Origin: a virus
Virus record (IMG/VR): IMGVR_UViG_3300036716_000966
Span: 1-25,583 of that record
Strand: one strand, 5' to 3'
DNA: 25,583 nt
In this document: one piece after another, positions 1-9,719 of the stretch
Numbering within the stretch: the first letter of the stretch is position 1
Layout: each line of letters opens with the position of its first letter
Position numbers and translations under genes: made by a program
Notes under the pieces: model-generated
What the model saw: the letters and a program-made list of their open reading frames with translations, nothing else
Database searches by the model: none
What the model was told of the DNA's origin: nothing

Positions 1-2
1 TC

Positions 3-3000
3 ATTGCAGGTAATGCGGGTATTAGAAGAGCCCTTAATGCTGAGGCGCAAAGAGCGATTAATAAGCTTAATGATAAGATAAAAAACAATAAGAAGAAAGC
101 TGAAAACCTTTTAGCTCCTTTTGGTGGTGGTACATGGAAAGACAATGCTGAAGGTAAACCAGAACTAACTGCTAACAAACCTCTAAACCTCGACATAGAA
201 ACTATGTCTAAACAAGGGAATTTACTTAGTAGCATAGAGAATGATGGGCTTGCCATTATAGCTCTAGAAAAACTTAAGGAAAGCTATGTTAGTAATGTTC
301 AACAGTCTGAGTTTAACCAGCAGGAACGAGAAGCATCAAAAGAATTTGAAAAGCTTAAAGCCGATAAGCTTAGAAGGTATGTACAACAGACAAGGAAAAA
401 GTTTAAAGATTTTGTAGCTACTGAAATAGAAAAACATCAGGAGGCTGTAGCGGAGGCAGATGAGGCTGAGAAAACCCGCCCACAGTATAACCTAGATAGA
501 ATACTAAAACGGGCTGTGGCTTCAGTAGCTGATTTTAGACCTGTTAATAGCTCTGAAGGTAGACTAAGCTCAGATGAAGCCGATGCTATAGTTAAAGAAT
601 ACTATCAAGCACAAGTAAGTAATGTTTCCGAGGCTTACAGTGAGGTTATATTAATAGCGCAGAGAGAAGCTGCCCGCCGCATGTATGCAGCAGAAGAAAA
701 TATTAGTTTAGCACAAGTGCCTGAAGGCTTGTTCAGCAAGGAGAGTGAGTACAAGGATATACCCGTGTTCTCACTTACGTCTGAAGATTTCTACAACGCT
801 TTTGGTAAGGAGACTGTAAAGTATGATGCTAAAGGTAAGGCTATTGGTACTACTGGTACTAGGGGCGACTACCAAACTCTGCAAAAGATGGCTAGGAAGC
901 TCGGTGTAGACCCAGAAGCTAGACTCACTAGTGGTTCTAGCGGGTATGTTCAGAACGATAAAAGTTTGAAAAACGCTACGCCAGCGGCAGGGGGTGGTCA
1001 AAGGTCTAACACAAGGGGTACGGGTGGTACAGCGATGATTAGCGACTACCGGGAAGTCGCTCGCAAAGTATGGAAGACTCTGTTAGATGTGCATCCAGAT
1101 GTGCAAGTACCCCTTACCCAGAAAGAGATTAATGAACAAGCAGATTCTGCGGAAGGTGCTAAAGTATATAAGCCAAATGATAGAGGCTTTAAGTCTAAAG
1201 CTAAACAAGTCGTAGCGCGGGCTAATAAAGCTCAGAAAATTAAAGAAGGACGTACAAGAGATTTTAATGAAGACGGCAAGGTTGTAGATAAGAAAGGTAA
1301 AGTAAAAGTTGCTAAGGGTCTACAAAACAAACCACCTAAGAATATAGGTGCTGTAGAATATGTTGCTAATCCCGGAGAGATGCCATCAGTAGAAGTCCAA
1401 ACTATTAGAGACTTAGCTTCAGACAAAATAAAAAAAGCTAGAAAAGATTATGAAGACGATGCTGAAGGTAAAGAAAAGGCTATTGAGGAAATAGAAATAG
1501 ACGCAGCTAAAGCTATTAAAGCTTTAGACATTGCCAGAGTATGGAAAGACTTTAGTAGTGGCAAGATTGACAAGGAGCGTAGAAACATTTCGCTTGACTA
1601 CATAAGGAATAAGTATACTGAGGGCTTCAGACCAGAAACCCCTCGCGCTGAAAGTATTGATGATACCCTAGATGTAGAAAGCATACCGTCTTCTTTCACT
1701 GAAGCTTATGAAAGCATACAAAATACTTTGTCAGATATTACTAAGAACCTTAATATTAAGTCAGCAGTGGATGACTCATACGATGGTATCCTTCTTAATA
1801 CTCAGCTTAAGAGTATTAAGGCTTCCATATCAGAGCTTAGTAGTAACTTAGCTTACAATGATAGACAGCAGGAAAGGCTTATTAATAAGCTTAACAAAGC
1901 CAATACCGCTGTAGAAGAAAGTATTAAGCTTCAATCAAAAGAAGCTACGCCATATGCCGTACTTGCTAGTAGTAACAAAGCTGCATCTGCAATGATTGAG
2001 GCTTTAGAGTTAGCTAACAACCCTAACCTATTTTCATCCGCACCTAAATCTACTAAGACTCAAAGGGACGCTAGCCTAGCCAGTGCAGTGGAGTCAAATA
2101 GTAACCAGCTAGAACGGCAGCGGAAAGATTCTAAGCCTGTAAAGCGCCGCAAACTTAAAGATTTAAAATATGCTGATGATAGAGGTGGAGGGTTCACCAA
2201 CCCAAAACCGGAAGGTGAGGCGACACCAGCAAAAACGCCAGATACAGCCGAACCTACTGTAGTTGAGGAAATTCCTGTTCCTGTTCCTGTAGATGAACCT
2301 ACTGTAGAACCTACTGTAGTTGAGGAAATTCCTGTTCCTGTAGATGAACCTACTGTAGAACCTACTGTAGAACCTACTGTAGAACCTACTGTAGAACCTA
2401 CTGTAGAACCTACTGTAGAACCTACTGTAGACCCAGACCCTATAGTTGAATTAGCTGACCCTGTTGATATGGAAGATGCGGCTACTGCGTTTATGCTAGA
2501 TGCTTTGGGTGGTGGTAAGTGGGTAAGAACTGACAAAGGATATACACTTAAGCTAAATGATGGTAGAGAGATACCAGTTATAAAGTCGAAAGCCAGAATA
2601 AGGGGGGAAGGGCAATTTGGGGACATGTTCGGTAGGCAGGTTACGGTGTGGAGAAACATACGTGACAACATGGGGTCTCGCACACTCAAGGAAGCTAAGT
2701 CAGCTACGATAAACGTGCTATGGAATGATGCTGGTCGTCCGAATGAATCGGCTTGGATAAAAGCTAATCAGGTAGAATCTACTGAGCCTAATCTAGATAC
2801 AGAGGAGGGTAAAATAGCCGCAGCTACTGAGGTTAAAGAACCGGAAAACCCAGTATCGAATGAGCCATCAGTTACACCTGATAATTTTCCAGCACTATCC
2901 GAGGATGAGCTACAAACCCTTATCGAGGGTTGGGATATAGATACCGAGTATCTACCAAACGAACTTGTATCATCAAAGTTGGGTGTAGAATCAGTATTAA

Positions 3001-6000
3001 GTATTCCAGAGGCAACTGAAGACTTAATTAACCGTTGGACAGATTCAGCAATTAAAAAAACAAAAACTGGAAACCTTAAACCTACCAGTATGCCATTGAG
3101 TAAGTTACTAAAAGAGGTAATAGCCACACTGCCTGACGCACACCCACATAAGATGGTATTAAAAGCAGCATTAAAAAATGTTTTATCTTACAAAGGTGGT
3201 AGCAGGGCTAAGGTAGAACTTGCATATAACGAATTTATTACCACCATGGGGCGGTATCGTATAGAAGGAAGTGGTCGAGAAACTCTTACACTAAACCTAG
3301 CTAATAATCGAAAGCCGCTTATTACTGAGGGTGTTGATAGGGACCTAGAGAGTATTGAAGCTCCTATGTCAATCTTGCAAACTCTTGTGCATGAATCAAT
3401 ACATCAGATTACTCAGCTATCAGGCACATGGAAGCCAGAGGATAAGGCGGCTATAAGAAGTATCATGGACGCTGCCAAGAAAGCATATCCTGATATAGAT
3501 AAAAACTATTCAACTAAGTACGCTTATACAAATGAATCTGAGTTTATGGCTGAATCTCTGAGCAATCCAGATTTAGCTCGCTTGCTCTTAAGTGTGTCAG
3601 TACCAGTAGAAGCCGCTGGCAAAGGTGGTATTACCGACCTACTAGCTATGGCTCTAGCTCTTGTTAAGAAGGTATTAAACGTACCTTTGGTAAATAACGA
3701 TGCGTTAACTGCTATGTACTCTATAGCTAGCCGTTCAAGTACCGATGCTGGGACTACAGCTAGTAGAGTATCTGGAGGGGTCGCTAATGATAGGCTACAA
3801 AGTAGTGCTAATGAGGGGCAAGGGGCTGAATCAGCAGATAAAAGAAGTGTTGTTGATGCAGTCAAAAATGCTAAAGGTAGCGCCTCAGACAGTGAAGCTT
3901 GGCAGAAGGTAAAAACCGCCTTTCGCCGCGTAGGTACGCTAGACCATTTGATTCGTATGAAGTCAGATGTGTTTAAGACTATGACCGCTGACGGTATTGT
4001 AGACCCGGCGGCTAGATGGTTTGAACTACAACAGTTAAAGCTCTCTGCTGCTATGCGCCACATGAAGGGTGCTAACGCGCTTGTTAGGGAGCTTAAGTCA
4101 TTGCCCGATGATGTACGCCTTGGGGTTATGACTCAAATGAAGAACATGACTATGTGGGGTATGTACCCCGGAGGTGAGCTTGGTAAGGGTAGGAACAAGC
4201 ATATAGCAATAGGGCTTGACCCAGTAGAGCAAGCGCGCCTAGAAGCTATACATAAAAAGATTACTGAAGCGGATGAAAAGCTTTCCGGTCTGAGTAAAAC
4301 TAATAAAGGTCGTACACCATCAGAACTAATTGAGTCCATGGCTGAATTTAGCAAGACCTCAAATGACCTAAAGACTTCTGCGCTGTTAAAGAGACTCACC
4401 AAGTCATTTAAGTTTAATGAGTATGGTGTTGATGAGGATATAACAGATGGCTGGTCTAAGCTACGAACGCCTGAACAAGTAGACCAGATGCTTTTCTCCA
4501 TGCCTGAGGGTATGGATGGTATAGATGACCTTGTAGAAGCGACTAAGAAACTTGTTACTGTAGGAAGGATTGAGGGTCCTTACTTCCCACTGCGTAGGTA
4601 TGGTGACTTTATAGTTAGTGGCACTAAGACTAAGGAAACAGAGTTTGAAACTTATCGGGAAGCTGAAGAATATGCTGAGAACCTTAAAGCCGAGGGTAGC
4701 ACCAATGCCCAAATGGATTCGGTAGAGATTAATGGACTAACTGTAATAGAAAAATCTCCTATATTCGCTACCCGAACAACATTACAGAAAGCTAAGGAGC
4801 TGAAGTCAAAGCTGGAGAGTGACGGCTATGATGTTTCTCCTGTCGAGAAAAAATTATCACCTGAGACTATGCTCTCTAGTGACTTAACAAAACTAGCCCA
4901 AGTCTTCATGCGTGACCTAAGCAAAGAAGACAGTACAGGTGTAACTAATCCTGATGGTACGCCTAAGAACGATACCGCTATGATGGCACGTAGGCATATA
5001 GAAGTTCAGCTACTACAGATGCTAGCTGACAATCCTGCTATGGCTAGTCAACTAAGACGTAAGGGTTATTCCGGTGTTGAAGTTGGTGATATGGAGAAGG
5101 GCTTTTCCGAGTATGCACAAACTACTGCATGGCAATTGGCAGATGCGGAGTATGTAACTGAGACCGAGGACCAGTATCGCTTGATGAAGAATCTTAGTGG
5201 TACTAAGAACAGTCCAGATACGCAAGACAGAACGATACCAGAGCAGGAAGACATAATAATGGAGCGTGGCTTGCTCTTAGAGGAGCTACAGAAGCGTGAG
5301 CTTGGTAACATAAAAGTTCGTAACTCTGGCAAATGGTCTAAGACAGTAGGTAAGCTTGGCTTTGCTTGGTTCCTAGCTAGTCCTGCGTATGCAATGATTA
5401 ACGCCACACAGCCTTGGATACTAGGCTACCCAATGCTTAAGACTAAGTATGGTAAGAACGGTGAGAAAGTGGCTTCTGCCCTCACTAATTCTTATAACGC
5501 AATAAACGGTGCTTGGGCATCTAGTATGGTTGATACTTGGGCGGGCATGAAGCCGGGGTCTAATGAAGAAGATGTATTCCAGAACATGCTAGCCGCGCTT
5601 GAGGATTACTCCAGCGACTTCAGCGCCGTGGAGCTAGTAGAAAAGCTAGCTGCATTAAACATTATTGATAGTACTTTTGTGCAAGAGCTAATGGATACTG
5701 CTGTCGGTAAAGAGAGCGACAGTAAAGGTGCTATCAAGTTACTAGATACAGTTGTAGAGAAGGCGCGAGTACTTCCTTCTTCAGTAGAAGCTGTTAACAG
5801 AATTGTTATGGCTTTAGCTACCGCTGAGTTATCGGGGTATAAAGATGGAGACTCCGTAGCTGAAGTGGCAGACATGGTTAGACTTACTCAGTTTGACTAC
5901 TCAATGATTAATCGACCCGACCTGTTTAAAGCTAATGCCTTCTTGAAAGGGGCATCTATGTTTAAGATGCATCCGCTAGGTGTATACCAGATGTACGGAT

Positions 6001-6938
6001 ACACCTTAGGTAAGGCTCCTACTGATGAGAAGTGGAGAGGTCTTGGTTACTTAACAATGACGCACACACTTGCAGCGGGTGTTGCAGGTGGCATACTTAT
6101 AGAGCCAATACGTGTAGCTATCAGGGCTGCTATGATAGCCGCTGATGGTCTTGACCTTTATGAAGATGACGAAGACTTGGAGCAAATAGCAAGAAGGTAC
6201 TCCGCCAAGATGAACATACCAACTAGAGTCTTCAACTTGGTTATGTATGGACCTATAACAGCAGCTCCATGGGTCGGTGCTAATATAAGCCTACGTGTTG
6301 GTTTGCAGCAAGGGTTTCTTAACCAGTACATGAACTTGGCTGACGGTAGAGAAGCTGAGGGTTTGCTTTATGAACTCACGGGCGCTCCGGGGAGTATCGT
6401 TAAGTCAGGGTTTAAAGCTTACGACTTAGCTAAAGAGGGGCAGTTTGGTAAGGCAGCAGGAGAAGTAATCCCAGTATCCTTCTTGCGTAACTTAACCAAA
6501 GCTGTAAACAATCTTGAGGGTGGTCCAACTGATTATTCAGGGAGACCCTTGGAAAAAGATTCTGGTACTGACTTAGATAAGGCGCTTGACTTTACTATTA
6601 AAGCTCTAGGATTCCAGCCCTACAATGAGAAAGAAGTACAGGCTGCTAGGTATTCACAGAATAAATACCAAGCGTATTGGTATGACAGAAAGATTGGTAT
6701 AATTGACGACATAGCAAGAAGCCAAGCGGGTAGTGCAGATAGAGCTAGAGCTGTATCTAAAATAAAGGAGCATAATAAAAAAGCTCCTACCTTCGCTAAG
6801 ATTAAGAAATCGTCTGAAGTTAAGTCAAAAGTACGCAGAGAAGCAGAGCGCGCACAACTTACTCGCGGCGGTATAGTAGTTAACTCACGAGAAGCTAGGG
6901 AAAGAGCAAAGCTTTTCGATACCCGTGATAATAACTAG
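3..6938 (+). CDS. Giant polyvalent virion-type protein (PLxRFG / metallopeptidase-like), 5' partial
   Basis: The reading frame is open from base 3 to the TAG at 6936-6938, so the gene starts left of the window and the ATG at 204 is probably internal. The visible part is about 2,311 residues. Order of parts: a long charged, helical, coiled-coil-like N-terminal half; a proline-rich EPTV repeat linker (2250-2429); an HExxH zinc-site motif HESIH (3390-3404) followed by NESEFMAES (3531-3557), whose Glu residues could supply a third ligand; a motif PLRRYG (4587-4604) preceded by GPYF, matching the PLxRFG signature of large polyvalent phage proteins; hydrophobic stretches near 5352-5440 and 6060-6150; and a basic C-terminus. 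Such proteins are packaged in virions of podovirus-like phages and may enter the host with the DNA; a role as ejected internal protein is inferred. The stop codon interlocks with the stop of the opposing primase-helicase gene. Confidence 0.8.
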   Translation: MAGNAGIRRALNAEAQRAINKLNDKIKNNKKKAENLLAPFGGGTWKDNAEGKPELTANKPLNLDIETMSKQGNLLSSIENDGLAIIALEKLKESYVSNVQQSEFNQQEREASKEFEKLKADKLRRYVQQTRKKFKDFVATEIEKHQEAVAEADEAEKTRPQYNLDRILKRAVASVADFRPVNSSEGRLSSDEADAIVKEYYQAQVSNVSEAYSEVILIAQREAARRMYAAEENISLAQVPEGLFSKESEYKDIPVFSLTSEDFYNAFGKETVKYDAKGKAIGTTGTRGDYQTLQKMARKLGVDPEARLTSGSSGYVQNDKSLKNATPAAGGGQRSNTRGTGGTAMISDYREVARKVWKTLLDVHPDVQVPLTQKEINEQADSAEGAKVYKPNDRGFKSKAKQVVARANKAQKIKEGRTRDFNEDGKVVDKKGKVKVAKGLQNKPPKNIGAVEYVANPGEMPSVEVQTIRDLASDKIKKARKDYEDDAEGKEKAIEEIEIDAAKAIKALDIARVWKDFSSGKIDKERRNISLDYIRNKYTEGFRPETPRAESIDDTLDVESIPSSFTEAYESIQNTLSDITKNLNIKSAVDDSYDGILLNTQLKSIKASISELSSNLAYNDRQQERLINKLNKANTAVEESIKLQSKEATPYAVLASSNKAASAMIEALELANNPNLFSSAPKSTKTQRDASLASAVESNSNQLERQRKDSKPVKRRKLKDLKYADDRGGGFTNPKPEGEATPAKTPDTAEPTVVEEIPVPVPVDEPTVEPTVVEEIPVPVDEPTVEPTVEPTVEPTVEPTVEPTVEPTVDPDPIVELADPVDMEDAATAFMLDALGGGKWVRTDKGYTLKLNDGREIPVIKSKARIRGEGQFGDMFGRQVTVWRNIRDNMGSRTLKEAKSATINVLWNDAGRPNESAWIKANQVESTEPNLDTEEGKIAAATEVKEPENPVSNEPSVTPDNFPALSEDELQTLIEGWDIDTEYLPNELVSSKLGVESVLSIPEATEDLINRWTDSAIKKTKTGNLKPTSMPLSKLLKEVIATLPDAHPHKMVLKAALKNVLSYKGGSRAKVELAYNEFITTMGRYRIEGSGRETLTLNLANNRKPLITEGVDRDLESIEAPMSILQTLVHESIHQITQLSGTWKPEDKAAIRSIMDAAKKAYPDIDKNYSTKYAYTNESEFMAESLSNPDLARLLLSVSVPVEAAGKGGITDLLAMALALVKKVLNVPLVNNDALTAMYSIASRSSTDAGTTASRVSGGVANDRLQSSANEGQGAESADKRSVVDAVKNAKGSASDSEAWQKVKTAFRRVGTLDHLIRMKSDVFKTMTADGIVDPAARWFELQQLKLSAAMRHMKGANALVRELKSLPDDVRLGVMTQMKNMTMWGMYPGGELGKGRNKHIAIGLDPVEQARLEAIHKKITEADEKLSGLSKTNKGRTPSELIESMAEFSKTSNDLKTSALLKRLTKSFKFNEYGVDEDITDGWSKLRTPEQVDQMLFSMPEGMDGIDDLVEATKKLVTVGRIEGPYFPLRRYGDFIVSGTKTKETEFETYREAEEYAENLKAEGSTNAQMDSVEINGLTVIEKSPIFATRTTLQKAKELKSKLESDGYDVSPVEKKLSPETMLSSDLTKLAQVFMRDLSKEDSTGVTNPDGTPKNDTAMMARRHIEVQLLQMLADNPAMASQLRRKGYSGVEVGDMEKGFSEYAQTTAWQLADAEYVTETEDQYRLMKNLSGTKNSPDTQDRTIPEQEDIIMERGLLLEELQKRELGNIKVRNSGKWSKTVGKLGFAWFLASPAYAMINATQPWILGYPMLKTKYGKNGEKVASALTNSYNAINGAWASSMVDTWAGMKPGSNEEDVFQNMLAALEDYSSDFSAVELVEKLAALNIIDSTFVQELMDTAVGKESDSKGAIKLLDTVVEKARVLPSSVEAVNRIVMALATAELSGYKDGDSVAEVADMVRLTQFDYSMINRPDLFKANAFLKGASMFKMHPLGVYQMYGYTLGKAPTDEKWRGLGYLTMTHTLAAGVAGGILIEPIRVAIRAAMIAADGLDLYEDDEDLEQIARRYSAKMNIPTRVFNLVMYGPITAAPWVGANISLRVGLQQGFLNQYMNLADGREAEGLLYELTGAPGSIVKSGFKAYDLAKEGQFGKAAGEVIPVSFLRNLTKAVNNLEGGPTDYSGRPLEKDSGTDLDKALDFTIKALGFQPYNEKEVQAARYSQNKYQAYWYDRKIGIIDDIARSQAGSADRARAVSKIKEHNKKAPTFAKIKKSSEVKSKVRREAERAQLTRGGIVVNSREARERAKLFDTRDNN
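2250..2429 (+). repeat. In-frame EPTV tandem repeat region
   Basis: The 12-base unit gaacctactgta, coding EPTV, is repeated seven times without change at 2346-2429. Just before it lie two copies of a longer block coding EPTVVEEIPVPV plus D, one of which has an extra PV. The region forms a rigid, acidic, proline-rich linker between the coiled-coil half and the downstream domains of the giant protein. The near-identity of the units suggests recent expansion by replication slippage. Confidence 0.9.
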
Positions 6939-9646
6939 AGGGGTATGTCATAGCATAGGCTTCTTGATGATGTACCTGCTATACCACCTGAGTAGTTAGC
7001 CTTCTTAGCTTTAACGCCTCGCTCGTCAAGACCTGCCTGTATCATGCTGCTATTAATACCACGCTGCCTACACCAGTTGTCCAACTCTGCCCTACATACA
7101 CGAAGCTCACTACTCTCTTTGTTTATTGAGCCTACTATTTTGCTACGCACATTTTCATCGTTAACCATACCCCAACTTGTGTTGCGCTTGGATATAGCGT
7201 CAACAACTACTAGCGCATCACGGTTCTCTCTAAGGAATCTTTCCATAGTACCCTCAAATGTCATAACTCCGAGGGTAATCTGCTTAGTTCGAGCTACTTG
7301 TACCGCGTAAGTGCTGATTAAAAAATCTCTCAGCTTAGGTAGGTCTATGCATGTGTAGCCAAGCTTATTAGTAAGCATCCCTGCCATCATAATAGTACTC
7401 ATAGTGGCAAGCCAGAAGCGTTCTGGTCCTTCCCTATACTTTATAGCCTTAGCCATACCTGACTGAACCTTACTATAGGTCTTGGCTAATGAGTCTTTGT
7501 TAGCTACTAGATACTCAGCGTAGCTAATACCTATAACGCCGTAGTTAGTTCTAAGTACGCTGTCATCTATGGGTGGTACGTCACCTAATGGTGGTACGTC
7601 TACCTCAAACAAGCGGTAAGATGTCGCATTGGTGTTGTCATAGTTAGACATGCGGTCCGCCACACCTTGGTTAGATGATATAGTAATCATAGTACGCCAC
7701 TCTGCGGATACTTTAAGGTTACCATCAGTAGTAGACCTACCTTTATCACGCCCTGCGGTGAAGCCATAAACCATATCGACCTGTGCTTTAGGGTCCTTGT
7801 CGAACCTTAAGTCATCTAAATACCCCGGTATAGAGCCTACAGCGGCTAGCCTAGAGGACATAGAAGTGGTCGTATCCTTAGTAGAACCCATACCCACAGT
7901 AGTTTTACCCCAAACAGCCTGACCCATACGCATTGATGTGGTCTTCCCACTACCACCTTCAGGTGAGTTGAGGGACATAACAGTAGCATCTACTTCTGTG
8001 AACTCAACTAAAGGCGCGGCGAAGCCTGATAGCATACCTATGTCAGCGGTAGGTAGCTTCTCTCTATTTATTTGTTTAGCTAGTTTAATCCAAGCATCGC
8101 CTGAACCTACGGCTTTGTAAGTATCTGCTGAGTTAGCATTACCTAGGGAGTATGGTTCGTTACCCTCAGGGGTTATCCGCATCTCAGGTAAGTGGAAGTT
8201 TTTACCAGCCCAACCCATAGCGGTTACAGCCTTAGTTTGAGTGGCACGTTTGCTGTTCATTTTAGTTAGGAAACTCATAAAGAACTCACACATAAATTTA
8301 GAGTTATAAGAATCTGCGTACTCAATACCCTTACCAATAAGCTGTTGAGCGTGGTCAGCACGTTTACCCATGGCTTTAAGTGGTATAGCAGTGCGCTTGG
8401 TAGTGCCGTTACTGTGCTTCCATATAACTACGCACTCCATTTCTTTTTCACCAGTGGCTAGTAACCTTTCTTCTACGTCCATCTTAAGTATGTGAAGCTT
8501 GGATACTAAGTCCCACTGATAAGAAACTGAACCGTCTTCTGTCTCAATACGAATCTTACGTGATACGCCATGCTCATTACTGCGCCAACCTTCCGCGTAT
8601 TCATCATCAGCGGATACACGTATATGTATAGGTGAGTATTGCTTACCCCTGAACTTACAAGACTTGCAAGCCTCTGGCATTAGTGTGGAAAACATTTCGC
8701 AGCTAGCTGGACCTAAGCCTTTGTTGTTAGCTTTTGCTGTAAGTTTTTCTTGGAACTTAGCATTAGTTTCTTTTTCTTTATAGTCAGCGTGTCCTTCTGA
8801 TATTTCGTGTATATAGTCAGCACCATCCTCGGCAAAGGAAAGCACTTGCAACTGCAAAGACCATAAGTCTTGGGGCTGTTCAGCTCCACCTGTTCGTAGT
8901 GATTCCTTAAACACCTCACAGTTTTTAAGTGGGGCTTCAGCTAAGTACTTTTGCTCAACTGTAGTAAGTGTGGGCTTACCAAGGTGTATGTCCTTAACAG
9001 TACCAGCTAGCATCTCTACTGCGCTGGTATCATTAAATATATTGAGAGCATCAGCCATATCCTCAACAGGTATGTCGCTGCTCTGCGAGCCTAGCACTCT
9101 TACATCTTTCGGTTTGCTAGGGTCTTTATAGTTAACTGAGTTAGGTACTCGTAGTATTCTTGCGCTGTCCGCTGTTACTGCTGGGTCTATTCTTAAACCA
9201 CTGTCTAGGCATAAAGACTTTAGCGCATCAGCCATGGGTTGCCATTTTTCTATTGGTATGTCTTCATCAAGTACCCAGTAAGCGTGTATCCCATTACCAC
9301 TATCTACGGTAATTGTCGGTGGTATAAACTTTGTGCTACTTAGAAAGTTCTTAAAGGCTCTAACTGCTGATTTCTTATTGGGGTATTCTTTTGATTCACC
9401 GCAGTCTATGTCTACATATAGGCTACACTTATACTGCGTGTGGTTCTTTTTTCTTTCTGTATCATAAGTACCAGTAGCAAAGTACACATTACTCTGTCCC
9501 TTGATAGCATGTGTCACGTACCCTAACAGTGCATCTATTGAGTCTAGTTGTTTGCTTTGCGCAAATCCTTTGCTGCTACCTACCGCACCGAAATAGCCAG
9601 TTCCTTTGGCGGGCAGTACCCGCTGGAGGAAATTCCTTGTCTCCAT
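6935..9646 (-). CDS. AEP-type primase fused to P-loop (DUF927-like) helicase
   Basis: This 903-residue protein is probably the phage replicative primase-helicase. The N-terminal part looks like an archaeo-eukaryotic primase (RepB-like prim-pol): YVDIDC with Asp79/Asp81 as metal ligands, SGNGIHAYW with His121, and DSARILRVPNSVNYK at 160-174. A Cys cluster follows (Cys316, Cys327, Cys330, then RGKQYSPI), as in related primase-helicase fusions. The C-terminal ATPase has Walker A GGSGKTT (564-570), a Walker B-like GYLDDL (Asp611/612), a sensor-like TISSNQ near 665-670 and a likely arginine region around 675-690. The start ATG has a strong ribosome site TTAAGGAG five bases upstream. It is the last gene of the minus-strand replication block and sits behind a terminator-like hairpin. 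No separate DnaB-type helicase is seen, consistent with this protein doing both jobs. The primase class is inferred from motifs only. Confidence 0.8.
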   Translation of the reverse strand: METRNFLQRVLPAKGTGYFGAVGSSKGFAQSKQLDSIDALLGYVTHAIKGQSNVYFATGTYDTERKKNHTQYKCSLYVDIDCGESKEYPNKKSAVRAFKNFLSSTKFIPPTITVDSGNGIHAYWVLDEDIPIEKWQPMADALKSLCLDSGLRIDPAVTADSARILRVPNSVNYKDPSKPKDVRVLGSQSSDIPVEDMADALNIFNDTSAVEMLAGTVKDIHLGKPTLTTVEQKYLAEAPLKNCEVFKESLRTGGAEQPQDLWSLQLQVLSFAEDGADYIHEISEGHADYKEKETNAKFQEKLTAKANNKGLGPASCEMFSTLMPEACKSCKFRGKQYSPIHIRVSADDEYAEGWRSNEHGVSRKIRIETEDGSVSYQWDLVSKLHILKMDVEERLLATGEKEMECVVIWKHSNGTTKRTAIPLKAMGKRADHAQQLIGKGIEYADSYNSKFMCEFFMSFLTKMNSKRATQTKAVTAMGWAGKNFHLPEMRITPEGNEPYSLGNANSADTYKAVGSGDAWIKLAKQINREKLPTADIGMLSGFAAPLVEFTEVDATVMSLNSPEGGSGKTTSMRMGQAVWGKTTVGMGSTKDTTTSMSSRLAAVGSIPGYLDDLRFDKDPKAQVDMVYGFTAGRDKGRSTTDGNLKVSAEWRTMITISSNQGVADRMSNYDNTNATSYRLFEVDVPPLGDVPPIDDSVLRTNYGVIGISYAEYLVANKDSLAKTYSKVQSGMAKAIKYREGPERFWLATMSTIMMAGMLTNKLGYTCIDLPKLRDFLISTYAVQVARTKQITLGVMTFEGTMERFLRENRDALVVVDAISKRNTSWGMVNDENVRSKIVGSINKESSELRVCRAELDNWCRQRGINSSMIQAGLDERGVKAKKANYSGGIAGTSSRSLCYDIPL

Positions 9647-9658
9647 ATTACTCTCCTT

Positions 9659-9703
9659 AAAAAGGTAGGTAAGAGGCTACCCTGAACGTATAGCCACCTA
9701 CCT
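9659..9703 (-). terminator. Intercistronic hairpin with U-tract, upstream of primase-helicase
   Basis: Read on the minus strand, AGGTAGGT pairs with ACCTACCT (9696-9703 with 9663-9670) and GGCTA pairs with TAGCC (9691-9695 with 9675-9679), with a four-base bulge on one side and an 11-base loop. The stem is followed directly by TTTTT (9663-9659) and then the AAGGAG ribosome site of the next gene. This has the form of a rho-independent terminator or attenuator that would lower primase-helicase expression relative to the gene before it. It could alternatively be an RNA-processing site. Confidence 0.6.
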
Positions 9704-9719
9704 ACAAACAACCAACTAC

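Noticed and set aside
2060-2689. Minus-strand frame of 209 codons with a Gly-Ser-Thr-Val repeat
   Set aside because: It is the complement of the EPTV repeat region inside the giant gene; it has no ribosome site and lies opposite a well-supported coding frame.
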